8,806 nucleotides of DNA from Sulfurospirillum arcachonense (lineage in GTDB: Bacteria; Campylobacterota; Campylobacteria; Campylobacterales; Sulfurospirillaceae). The notes beneath the pieces were generated by a model. It ran no database searches. It saw only the letters and a list, made by a program, of their open reading frames with translations, and had not been told where the DNA came from. This document shows, piece after piece, positions 1 through 6,372 of the stretch. How positions within the stretch are numbered: position 1 is the stretch's first letter; each line of letters starts with the position of its first letter. The stretch lies in NCBI GenBank assembly GCA_015662785.1, contig DQTM01000285.1, forward strand, positions 1 to 8,806. Reading direction: 5' to 3'. A program made the position numbers and the translations under genes.

Positions 1-753
1 CCAAATGATTTGATTTATTTTTTTACTTTTCCTTCACAAATGAATGATATTAGAATAAATATATGTAATAAATGGCAGAAGCAAGAGATTAAAAATTGTA
101 TTATATATGGTGCCAATCAACTAGGAATTGAGATAGCAAAAGTTCTAATAAAAAAAGGTTTAAATATAAAACTTATTGATAAGAGCCTAGAAAACTGTAA
201 AATAGCTAATGCCATTCTTAAAAATAATGCAGAAGTTATAAAAAGTAACTATAACCTAGATTTTGTTATTGAGAATCATGCTACAAATACTAATATTTTT
301 ATAGCAGCAACTCCAAATGATGAATTTAATATTACTAAGTGTATTGAAGCAAACCAAAAAGGAATAGAAAAAGTAATAGGCATTCACAATAATAGACAAT
401 ATTCATCACTCATGAGAAAACTAGGAATCGAAGTAATTCGTGGCGAGAAAATGAATGCATATTACACTATTCTTGAAAAAATATCTGCTTCTAATCTTGT
501 GTCACAAAGGGCATTTTGCGGAGGAGAAGGCATGGTCTATCTTAGAAAAGTTTCTTCTGATTTAATAGGAAAAAAACTAGATATTAACAATAAAATCTAC
601 GAAAAAGGAAGTTTTTTTATACAAAGAGACAAAAAATTCTTTCCTTACAAAAGCATTGATTTATTTGAAAGTGGTGACATTATCATATGTTTTTCACTCT
701 CACTCAATGCAAAAGATATAAGAAATTGGTTCAAGCAACACTTAGATGAATAA
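1..753 (+). CDS. trkA: Trk system potassium uptake protein TrkA, C-terminal half (5' end outside window)
   Basis: Cytosolic NAD-binding regulatory subunit that gates the TrkH potassium channel. The frame is open from base 1 (Pro-Asn-Asp-Leu...), so the gene enters from the left; the TTG at base 10 lies inside a domain and is not taken as the start. In the visible 250 codons, the first ~25 look like the end of the first TrkA_C (RCK_C) domain. A second Rossmann domain follows at ~30-160, with the nucleotide loop GANQLG, an acidic residue in LIDKS at the end of the second strand, and AATPNDEFN. A second TrkA_C domain fills ~165-250 (MVYLRKV, GKKL, SGDIIICF). Full TrkA has two such halves, about 450 residues, so roughly half is missing. 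The stop overlaps the trkH start by 8 bases, which fits co-translation of the two subunits. The family call is solid. Confidence 0.9.
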   Translation, partial: PNDLIYFFTFPSQMNDIRINICNKWQKQEIKNCIIYGANQLGIEIAKVLIKKGLNIKLIDKSLENCKIANAILKNNAEVIKSNYNLDFVIENHATNTNIFIAATPNDEFNITKCIEANQKGIEKVIGIHNNRQYSSLMRKLGIEVIRGEKMNAYYTILEKISASNLVSQRAFCGGEGMVYLRKVSSDLIGKKLDINNKIYEKGSFFIQRDKKFFPYKSIDLFESGDIIICFSLSLNAKDIRNWFKQHLDE

Positions 754-2188
754 AAAAAATATATTTAAATTTATTTCGACTGTAGGTATAGTTGTCTTTT
801 TTATACTACTTATACCTCCTATTATTGGTTTTTTCTATGGTGAAGATGTAACAGTATATATATTTTCTATACTATTTTGTTTAAGCCTAAATATAGTTAT
901 CTTCTATTTTTTAAAAAATCATCAACTTTCTCTTAGTATTAAAGATAGTATTATATCTGTAAACTTAGTTTGGTTGCTTTTAGGTACAGGAGGAGCAATT
1001 CCGTTTGTATTACACGTAGACGCAAGTTTTGCCGATGCCTTTTTTGAATCTATAAGTGGCTTTACCACAACAGGCTCAACTATTTTTAGTGATATCGAAG
1101 CACTACCTCACAGTATACTATTTCATAGGGCTTTAACGCATTGGCTTGGAGGTATGGGTATCATAGTTCTTGGTATTGGACTTTTACCTCTACTAAACCC
1201 TCATGGTTCACTCTCTTTATTTAAAGCAGAGTCAACAGGTATTTCAATAGAAAAAATTTCGCCTAAAATCAAAGATACAGCTACAAGATTATGGACAATT
1301 TACTTAATTTTTACACTTGCTAACTTTATATTACTAATGGTGTTTGGCATGAATTGGTTTGATGCACTTGCTCACGCACTCTCTACCATATCGACTGGTG
1401 GGTTTTCTACAAAAAACAATTCTCTTGGATTTTTTGACAACAATGCTATACTTTGGGTAACTATCTTTTTTATGTATATTTCAAGTCTTAACTTTATATC
1501 TCATATTAGATTTTTTCAAGGAGATAAAAAGGCGTATTTCCACGAAGAAGTCAAAGGGCTTACTGCCATGCTTATACTACTATCGCTAAGTCTAGCGATT
1601 GTTCATTATAGTAGTAGTAATGATAGCTTCTATGAAGCCTTAACTCATGCCTCTTTTACAATAGTATCCGTCGCAACTACAACTGGTTTTGCTACTTTAA
1701 ACTATGAAACGTGGGGAAATGTAGCTGTTATGATTGTATTTGTTGCTATGCTATCAGGAGGTAATACAGGCTCTACCTCTGGTGGAATTAAAAGTATACG
1801 ACATATTATATTTTTAAAAAATATATTCTTTGAAATCAAAAGGTCTCTGAGACCAGACACAATTTCTTCTATATTCATAGATAATAAAAAAGTTAGTAAT
1901 GCTACAATTCGTTCTGTTTTTGGTTTTCTATCACTATTTGCAATGACAGTTTTTATAACAATGGCTTATCTCTATGCAAGAGGATATGATGAGATGAGTT
2001 CTCTCTCAACAGCCATCTCAATGGTAGGTAATATTGGTCCAGGGTTTGGGCTTACAGGTCCAGCCGAAAACTACAGTTTTTTTACTTGGTATGACAAAAT
2101 TGTTCTTAGTTTTGCAATGATTATTGGCAGACTTGAATGTTATACAGTTTTTATAATTTTTTCATTATCTTTTTGGAAAAAATTCTAG
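746..2188 (+). CDS. trkH: Trk potassium uptake system membrane subunit TrkH
   Basis: Inner-membrane potassium translocation subunit of the Trk/Ktr/HKT superfamily, 480 residues, which is the normal TrkH length. The four pore-loop filter signatures are all present in order: TTTGS (107-111), STGGF (216-220), TTTGF (311-315) and GNIGPG (428-433). The family's conserved end GRLE lies at 461-464, and hydrophobic segments cover most of the chain. HWLGGMGIIVLGIGLLPLL (132-150) after the first pore loop is also typical. The ATG lies inside the trkA stop region (8-base overlap), with no clear Shine-Dalgarno sequence, so translation is probably coupled to trkA. An A8 run lies at 752-759, immediately after the start codon region. 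The next gene begins at the base after the TAG stop. Confidence 0.96.
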   Translation: MNKKNIFKFISTVGIVVFFILLIPPIIGFFYGEDVTVYIFSILFCLSLNIVIFYFLKNHQLSLSIKDSIISVNLVWLLLGTGGAIPFVLHVDASFADAFFESISGFTTTGSTIFSDIEALPHSILFHRALTHWLGGMGIIVLGIGLLPLLNPHGSLSLFKAESTGISIEKISPKIKDTATRLWTIYLIFTLANFILLMVFGMNWFDALAHALSTISTGGFSTKNNSLGFFDNNAILWVTIFFMYISSLNFISHIRFFQGDKKAYFHEEVKGLTAMLILLSLSLAIVHYSSSNDSFYEALTHASFTIVSVATTTGFATLNYETWGNVAVMIVFVAMLSGGNTGSTSGGIKSIRHIIFLKNIFFEIKRSLRPDTISSIFIDNKKVSNATIRSVFGFLSLFAMTVFITMAYLYARGYDEMSSLSTAISMVGNIGPGFGLTGPAENYSFFTWYDKIVLSFAMIIGRLECYTVFIIFSLSFWKKF

Positions 2189-3058
2189 GTGAGTTTTAAA
2201 AAGTTTCATCAACAATTTGCTTTTTTTGATATTCAAGAAAGTATTGAATTTTACTCTATTTTTGATGGGCATCCTTTTTTAAAATATATAAAACTTGATG
2301 AGAATTTAGAAACATGCATTCAACTAAACATAATTGATAGAATAACTGAATTAAAACCATACTTTGTATATGATGAAGATGTGAGTTTTCAAAATGATTT
2401 AGAGTCTATTCTCATTCGCTTAGCTATTGGAGATAGAAAAAGCTATACGGTTTATAAAAAAGCTAATATTTCACAAGTAAGAGGGCGAGCTATATACAAA
2501 GCTCTTTTTGAAAAAAACATCATAAAAAAAGAAAAAAGCCGTGAAAAACCAATAAGGGAGTTTAAAGGGCAACTTATAAAAAAATCTCTTCGTAAATACG
2601 AGATACAAGACAAAATTCATTTTAGTAACAATTTTACTCGTTTTTGGTTTACTTTTATAGCTCCACATCTTTATAAGTCTTTACATGTAGATAAAATCAT
2701 GCAAAGTATAGAGCAATATATAAGCCTAACTTTTGAAGAACTTAGCAATGAACTTATCATACATAAATATGGGAAACAGAACATCATTAACTTTGGGAGT
2801 TATTGGGATAAAAGCATTGAAATTGACCTGCTTATTGAGACAAAAGATGGTACAATAATCGCCGGTGAAACCAAGTGGAAAAACCATAAAGTATGTAAAA
2901 ATATACTAAAAACACTACAAAAAAAATGTGAACGAGTAGAACTTGGTGCTTCTAAGTTTGTACTGTGTTCTAAAAGTGGCTTTAGTAAAGAGCTAAAAAG
3001 TAAAAAAAGTGACGAAATAATGTTATTTGAATTAAAAGATTTTGAGGAGTTGTATTGA
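2189..3058 (+). CDS. stand-alone DUF234-type protein: winged helix plus PD-(D/E)XK nuclease-like domain, no ATPase domain
   Basis: 289 residues. The chain resembles the C-terminal half of archaeal-type (MNS clade) AAA ATPases that carry DUF234. Residues ~20-60 look like the tail of the ATPase lid (FDGHPFLKYI). Residues ~70-125 read as a winged helix (ESILIRLAIGDRK...VYKKANISQVRGRAIYKALFEKNIIKKE). Residues 136-160 hold the family's D-x-F-x-R-F-W-F-type linker (FTRFWFTFIAPH). Residues ~180-289 form a restriction-endonuclease-like core with EIDLLIE (D213) and GETKWK (E227, K229), the D...ExK triad. No Walker A or B motif exists, and upstream DNA is trkH coding sequence, so the ATPase part is absent rather than missed. 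The GTG start abuts the trkH stop; only a weak GGA lies upstream, and no ATG occurs in frame until residue 171. Function unknown: nucleic-acid binding or cleavage is inference. The call to DUF234 is moderately sure. Confidence 0.72.
   Translation: MSFKKFHQQFAFFDIQESIEFYSIFDGHPFLKYIKLDENLETCIQLNIIDRITELKPYFVYDEDVSFQNDLESILIRLAIGDRKSYTVYKKANISQVRGRAIYKALFEKNIIKKEKSREKPIREFKGQLIKKSLRKYEIQDKIHFSNNFTRFWFTFIAPHLYKSLHVDKIMQSIEQYISLTFEELSNELIIHKYGKQNIINFGSYWDKSIEIDLLIETKDGTIIAGETKWKNHKVCKNILKTLQKKCERVELGASKFVLCSKSGFSKELKSKKSDEIMLFELKDFEELY
2679..2691 (+). repeat. 13-base word CTTTACATGTAGA, copy 1
   Basis: Exact copy inside the DUF234-type gene, where it is read in frame as part of Ser-Leu-His-Val-Asp. 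It contains the palindrome TACATGTA. The two other copies share all 13 bases and the same orientation. Confidence 0.6.
3044..3049 (+). promoter_or_regulatory. ribosome binding site for the TTG start of the flgS-like kinase
   Basis: GAGGAG lies 5 bases before the TTG at 3055. It decides the start: the next downstream candidates would remove the conserved N-terminal helix. The 5-base spacing recurs at most other genes in this window. Confidence 0.8.
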
Positions 3059-4071
3059 TAGACGAGAGCCTATTAAATAGTCTAAGTAATAAAGAAAAAG
3101 AGATATTTAAAAAAGGTTTGGAAGACCTAATAAACCAAACCTATGTCATAGAAGATGAGTATAAACAACTAAACAAATCTTACACTTCACTTCAAGATTT
3201 TATAGCTCAAATCATAGAAGTCCAACCAAATGCACTTTGGGTTTTAGATGAGAATGGCGAAATTTTTCTACAAAACAGTGAAGCTAAAAAGATAACAGGA
3301 CTTTTAAAGTATATAGATGATAGTTCAAAAAGTACTTATGAAATAGAGCATAAAGGCAACTTCTACCTTGTTAAAGTCGCTTTCCAAGAAGATAAGACCA
3401 TCATCAGTGCAACTGATATCACAGAAGAAAAAAGAAAAGATAGGCTCGCTTCAATGGGACAAGTAGCAGCTCACCTCTCTCATGAGATAAGAAACCCTAT
3501 TGGTTCAGTATCACTTCTGGCTTCAACACTCTTTAAAAAAGTAGATATCAAAAGTAAACCTCTTGTTTTGGAAATACGAAAAGCAATATGGAGAGTTGAG
3601 AGAATCATAAAAGCTACTCTTCTTTTTACAAAAAGTCTTCAACCAAACTTTCAATACTTCTACTTAGATAAACTAAATGAAGAGTGTGAATTAGCAGTAG
3701 AACAGTACACTTTTTCAAAAGATATATATTTTACATTTGATTTTCCTCATACTCAAATAGAAGGTGACTTTGAGCTTCTTGTTTTAGTTCTTCAAAACTT
3801 TATCTTCAATGCAATTGATGCCATAGAAGAAGATGAAAACGAAAATGGAAAAGTAAGCATTATCTATAAAAATGAGGCAATATACATAACAGATAGTGGG
3901 AAAGAGATAGAGAATGAAAATATACTATATGAGCCATTTAAGACCACAAAAATAAAGGGACATGGGCTAGGGCTTGCTCTATCTTTACAAATAATTAAGG
4001 CTCATTCAGGCATGATTACACTACTTGAAGATACCAAAGGCTTTAAAATTACTTTACAAGGAAAAGTATGA
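3055..4071 (+). CDS. flgS: PAS-domain sensor histidine kinase, FlgS-like
   Basis: Soluble two-component kinase of 338 residues with no membrane segment. Residues 1-55 form a charged, coiled-coil-like helix and 50-125 a PAS domain (LWVLDENGEIFLQNSEA). The dimerisation helix carries the H-box LSHEIRNP with phospho-acceptor His143 (region 131-155). The ATPase domain shows the N-box QNFIFNAIDAI (Asn252), the reduced G1 box TDSGKE (280-282), the F-box YEPFKTTK (292-299) and the G2 box GHGLGLALS (302-310). The stretch LASMGQVAAHLSHEIRNP and the following GSVSLLASTLF match my memory of Campylobacter FlgS and Helicobacter HP0244, which phosphorylate FlgR to switch on sigma-54 flagellar genes. No response regulator is adjacent, as in those species. 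The TTG start overlaps the upstream stop (TTGA) and has a strong GAGGAG 5 bases before it. Kinase is certain; the FlgS identity is probable. Confidence 0.8.
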   Translation: MIDESLLNSLSNKEKEIFKKGLEDLINQTYVIEDEYKQLNKSYTSLQDFIAQIIEVQPNALWVLDENGEIFLQNSEAKKITGLLKYIDDSSKSTYEIEHKGNFYLVKVAFQEDKTIISATDITEEKRKDRLASMGQVAAHLSHEIRNPIGSVSLLASTLFKKVDIKSKPLVLEIRKAIWRVERIIKATLLFTKSLQPNFQYFYLDKLNEECELAVEQYTFSKDIYFTFDFPHTQIEGDFELLVLVLQNFIFNAIDAIEEDENENGKVSIIYKNEAIYITDSGKEIENENILYEPFKTTKIKGHGLGLALSLQIIKAHSGMITLLEDTKGFKITLQGKV

Positions 4072-5576
4072 TAAAAGAAAGCTTAAAAATTTTCATTTCT
4101 GATTTGAAAAACTCTTCAAAAGATTTGCTTCCTATCGTCGCCGTTGTTGCATTTTTCCAGATTTTTGTTATTCAAAAGACTCCAGATGATTTAATATCTA
4201 TCTGTATTGGTCTAGCTATAGTTGCCATTGGTTTGGCACTTTTTATACGTGGACTTGAAATAGGTATATTTCCAGTAGGAGAAAATTTAGCAAATGACTT
4301 CGCAAAAAAAGGCTCGGTATTTTGGTTACTTACATTTGCATTTTTAATTGGTTTTTCAACAACCATAGCAGAACCAGCCCTCATAGCCATAGCAAATAAA
4401 GCTTCTGTTATTAGTGATGGAAGAATTGATGCTTTTTATCTTAGACTAACCGTGGCATTTTCTGTTGGATTTGCTATAGCACTTGGAGTATTTCGTATAC
4501 TTGTAGGTCATCCTGTACAGTATTACATCATAACTGGTTACATCATAGTAGTTAGTGTTACCTTTTTTGCTCCTGTTGAGATAATAGGATTAGCTTACGA
4601 CAGTGGTGGAGTTACGACTTCAACAGTTACTGTTCCACTCGTCGCGGCACTAGGAATTGGACTGAGCTCAAGCATTAAAGGTAGAAACCCTGCCATAGAT
4701 GGTTTTGGTTTAATTGCTTTTGCTTCACTAACTCCTATGATATTTGTTCAAGTATTTGGGATTATAGTATATAACTTTGGTTCAACTGGTGAAACTGCGG
4801 TACTTGCTTCGGGAACAGTTCAAGCAGTAGTAGAAAGATTTGGTATGTACAATCTTCTTCTCGAGTTTTTAGGAGTTATCAAAGATGTTGCACCAATTCT
4901 CTTGGTCATAGCATTTTTTCAATACCTTATCATCAAAAAGCCTATTCCACATCTAAAAAAAGTCATAGTTGGTGTTGTTTTACTTATAATAGGACTTGAT
5001 GCTTTTATAGTCGGTCTAGAGCTTGGTCTTTTCCCTATTGGAGAGAGTATAGCTTATGCACTTACAGGGATGGGAAACAACTACCTTATCTACCTTTTTG
5101 GTTTTATGATAGGTTTTTCGACTACTATGGCTGAACCTGCTCTTATAGCAATTGCTATGAAAGCAAGTGAAATAACAAAAGGAAATATAAACCAAAGTAC
5201 ACTAAGAATTGCAGTAGCATTTGGTGTTGCTTGTGGTATATCACTTGGAGCTTTTAGACTTGTAAGTGGAACCCCACTTCATTACTACATCATAGCTGGC
5301 TACATAATTGTTGTAGTCATGACATTTTTTGCACCAAAGTACATAGTTCCTATTGCTTACGATAGTGGAGGAGTTACAACTTCGACTGTTACAGTTCCGC
5401 TAGTTGCTGCTCTTGGACTAGGACTTGCAGAAAATATACCAGGCAGAAATCCTCTCATAGATGGTTTTGGACTTATAGCCTTTGCGTCACTGTTTCCTAT
5501 GATAACAGTTATGGGTTATGGAATAATCGCACAATACCAAAATAATAAGAAAAAATTAAACAAGGAGAATGCATGA
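4068..5576 (+). CDS. DUF1538 family polytopic membrane protein with two internal repeats (putative transporter)
   Basis: 502-residue, almost entirely hydrophobic inner-membrane protein of the DUF1538 family, whose substrate I do not know. It is a tandem duplication: residues ~22-236 and ~276-490 align at a constant offset of 254 residues without gaps over every motif checked. These are AFFQ (28/282), GLExGxFPxGE (62/316), GFSTTxAEPALIAIAxKAS (95/349), YDSGGVTTSTVTVP (177/431) and GRNPxIDGFGLIAFASL (205/459). The Gly/Thr/Ser-rich YDSGGVTTSTVTVP and STTxAEPA stretches, flanked by helices, look like broken or re-entrant helices that could form a binding site (inference). The two halves differ at many third codon positions, so the duplication is old. 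The ATG overlaps the kinase stop (ATGA), with AAGGA 5 bases upstream. The gene is followed by PII-like and CBS genes, a layout typical of a transporter with nucleotide-sensing regulators. Confidence 0.9.
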   Translation: MIKESLKIFISDLKNSSKDLLPIVAVVAFFQIFVIQKTPDDLISICIGLAIVAIGLALFIRGLEIGIFPVGENLANDFAKKGSVFWLLTFAFLIGFSTTIAEPALIAIANKASVISDGRIDAFYLRLTVAFSVGFAIALGVFRILVGHPVQYYIITGYIIVVSVTFFAPVEIIGLAYDSGGVTTSTVTVPLVAALGIGLSSSIKGRNPAIDGFGLIAFASLTPMIFVQVFGIIVYNFGSTGETAVLASGTVQAVVERFGMYNLLLEFLGVIKDVAPILLVIAFFQYLIIKKPIPHLKKVIVGVVLLIIGLDAFIVGLELGLFPIGESIAYALTGMGNNYLIYLFGFMIGFSTTMAEPALIAIAMKASEITKGNINQSTLRIAVAFGVACGISLGAFRLVSGTPLHYYIIAGYIIVVVMTFFAPKYIVPIAYDSGGVTTSTVTVPLVAALGLGLAENIPGRNPLIDGFGLIAFASLFPMITVMGYGIIAQYQNNKKKLNKENA

Positions 5577-5926
5577 GATTTGTAGCATTGATAGCTATTG
5601 TTCCTGATTCAAAAGAGGAAATGGCAGTTGATATAGCTAAAAAAGCTGGAGCCGGCGGGGTTACCATTTTTAATGGAAAGACTATAGGACTTGAAGAGAA
5701 AAAAGTGTTTTTTGGATTAACTTTAGAAGAAAATGTCTCAGCACTTCTTTTTATACTTCCAGAAAAACTAAGTATGAAAGTTTTTAAAGCGTTTAGAAAA
5801 GAACCTGAGTTACACAATGACGAGAATGCAAACGGCATGGTTTTCACTTTTCCTCTTTCACACCTTTCTGGTATGGAGAGTAAAGAAGTCGAACTGTTCG
5901 AAAAAGAAATATTAGAGGAGTTATAA
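5573..5926 (+). CDS. PII-like signalling protein (short T-loop)
   Basis: 117-residue protein with a PII/GlnB-like ferredoxin fold: strand FVALIAIVP (3-11), helix SKEEMAVDIAKKAGAGG (13-29), the Gly-rich turn GAGGVTIFNGK (26-36), a second strand VFFGLTLEENVSALLFILP (45-63), helix EKLSMKVFKAF (64-74), then NGMVFTFPLSHLSGM (87-101), comparable to the PII B-loop region and last core strand. The T-loop between residues ~36 and 46 is much shorter than in GlnB/GlnK and lacks the uridylylated Tyr51, so control by GlnD is unlikely. PII and PII-like proteins commonly bind ATP, ADP or related nucleotides and gate a transporter encoded alongside (GlnK-AmtB, SbtB-SbtA). The gene lies between a DUF1538 membrane protein gene (4-base ATGA overlap) and a CBS protein gene (1-base overlap), so DUF1538 is the obvious partner. 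AAGGAG sits 5 bases before the ATG. PII superfamily membership is likely; nitrogen signalling is not implied. Confidence 0.78.
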   Translation: MRFVALIAIVPDSKEEMAVDIAKKAGAGGVTIFNGKTIGLEEKKVFFGLTLEENVSALLFILPEKLSMKVFKAFRKEPELHNDENANGMVFTFPLSHLSGMESKEVELFEKEILEEL

Positions 5927-6333
5927 TGTTAGTTAAAGAAGTAATGGTAGAAGTAGAAAAAATAGTAAAAGTTTCCCCAATGATGCCTGTGCGTGAAGCA
6001 CTAAACATAATGAGAACAAAAAAAGTTAAATCTTTAGTAGTAGATAAACTAAAACCGCATGATGCATACGGTCTGCTTACATATAAAAATATACTAACAT
6101 CAATCATAGCAAATGATGGTGATATAGATTTATTAAGAGTATATGATATCTATTCAAAACCAGCTTTTCAAATTTCTGAGCAGCTTGATGTAAAGTATGC
6201 TGCACAAATAATGGTAAAAGGTGGTGTTAAAAGACTACTTGTTATAGATAACAATGAACTTGAAGGAATCCTTACAATGACAGATATGCTCGGTGTTTTA
6301 TTAGAGAGCGTAAATGAAGTAGAAGATAGTTAA
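5926..6333 (+). CDS. two-CBS-domain protein
   Basis: 135-residue soluble protein made of a Bateman pair: CBS1 at ~1-62 (VSPMMPVREALNIMRTKKV, SLVVD, AYGLLTYKNIL) and CBS2 at ~74-130 (ISEQLDVKYAAQIMVKGG, RLLVID, LEGILTMTDML). The repeated G-[IL]-L-T-x-x-D/N-[IM]-L signature is clear in both. No catalytic domain is attached, so it is probably a regulatory subunit; CBS pairs commonly bind AMP, ADP or ATP. The start forms a TAATG junction with the PII-like gene, with AGAGGAG 5 bases upstream, so the two should be made together. It is the last gene of the + strand operon, followed within 10 bases by a palindromic terminator. A role as a second energy or nucleotide sensor for the DUF1538 protein is inference from context. 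Confidence 0.9.
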   Translation: MLVKEVMVEVEKIVKVSPMMPVREALNIMRTKKVKSLVVDKLKPHDAYGLLTYKNILTSIIANDGDIDLLRVYDIYSKPAFQISEQLDVKYAAQIMVKGGVKRLLVIDNNELEGILTMTDMLGVLLESVNEVEDS

Positions 6334-6339
6334 AAAAAC

Positions 6340-6363
6340 AAAGGCACTTTTAAAAGTGCCTTT
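6340..6363. terminator. bidirectional intrinsic terminator between convergent operons
   Basis: A perfect 24-base palindrome: arms AAAGGCACTT and AAGTGCCTTT around a TTAA loop. On the - strand it is followed by GTTTTTTTA, a good U-tract for ending the exonuclease transcript. On the + strand it is preceded by A7 but has only TTT and then ACATG after the arm, so it is weaker in that direction, though the arm itself ends in U. It fills the 39-base gap between the two stop codons. Confidence 0.88.
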
Positions 6364-6372
6364 ACATGTAGA
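6360..6372 (+). repeat. 13-base word CTTTACATGTAGA, copy 2
   Basis: Exact copy in the convergent junction. It overlaps the last bases of the terminator palindrome and ends right before the exonuclease stop codon. Confidence 0.6.

Noticed and set aside
10..12. TTG at base 10 as start of a short 247-residue TrkA
   Set aside because: The frame is open from base 1, and this TTG falls inside the last strand of a TrkA_C domain. The gene is simply cut by the window edge.
752..759. A8 tract at the trkA/trkH junction as a phase-variation site
   Set aside because: Eight A's are common in DNA this AT-rich; nothing shows length variation, and trkH is not a typical phase-variable gene.
2471..2668. Short - strand open frame rich in Phe, Tyr and Lys
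   Set aside because: It is complementary to the winged-helix region of the DUF234-type gene; its composition follows from the A-rich coding strand.
4172..4390. Short - strand open frame inside the DUF1538 gene
   Set aside because: It is antisense to the first transporter repeat and has no domain or context support.
5573..5926. Reading the small protein as CutA or as ordinary GlnB/GlnK
   Set aside because: The Gly-rich turn and the NGMVFTFPL strand fit PII-like proteins better than CutA, and the missing T-loop and Tyr51 exclude a normal nitrogen PII.
5509..6107. Two - strand open frames opposite the PII-like and CBS genes
   Set aside because: They are antisense to clearly conserved proteins, with compositions typical of shadow frames and no plausible ribosome sites.
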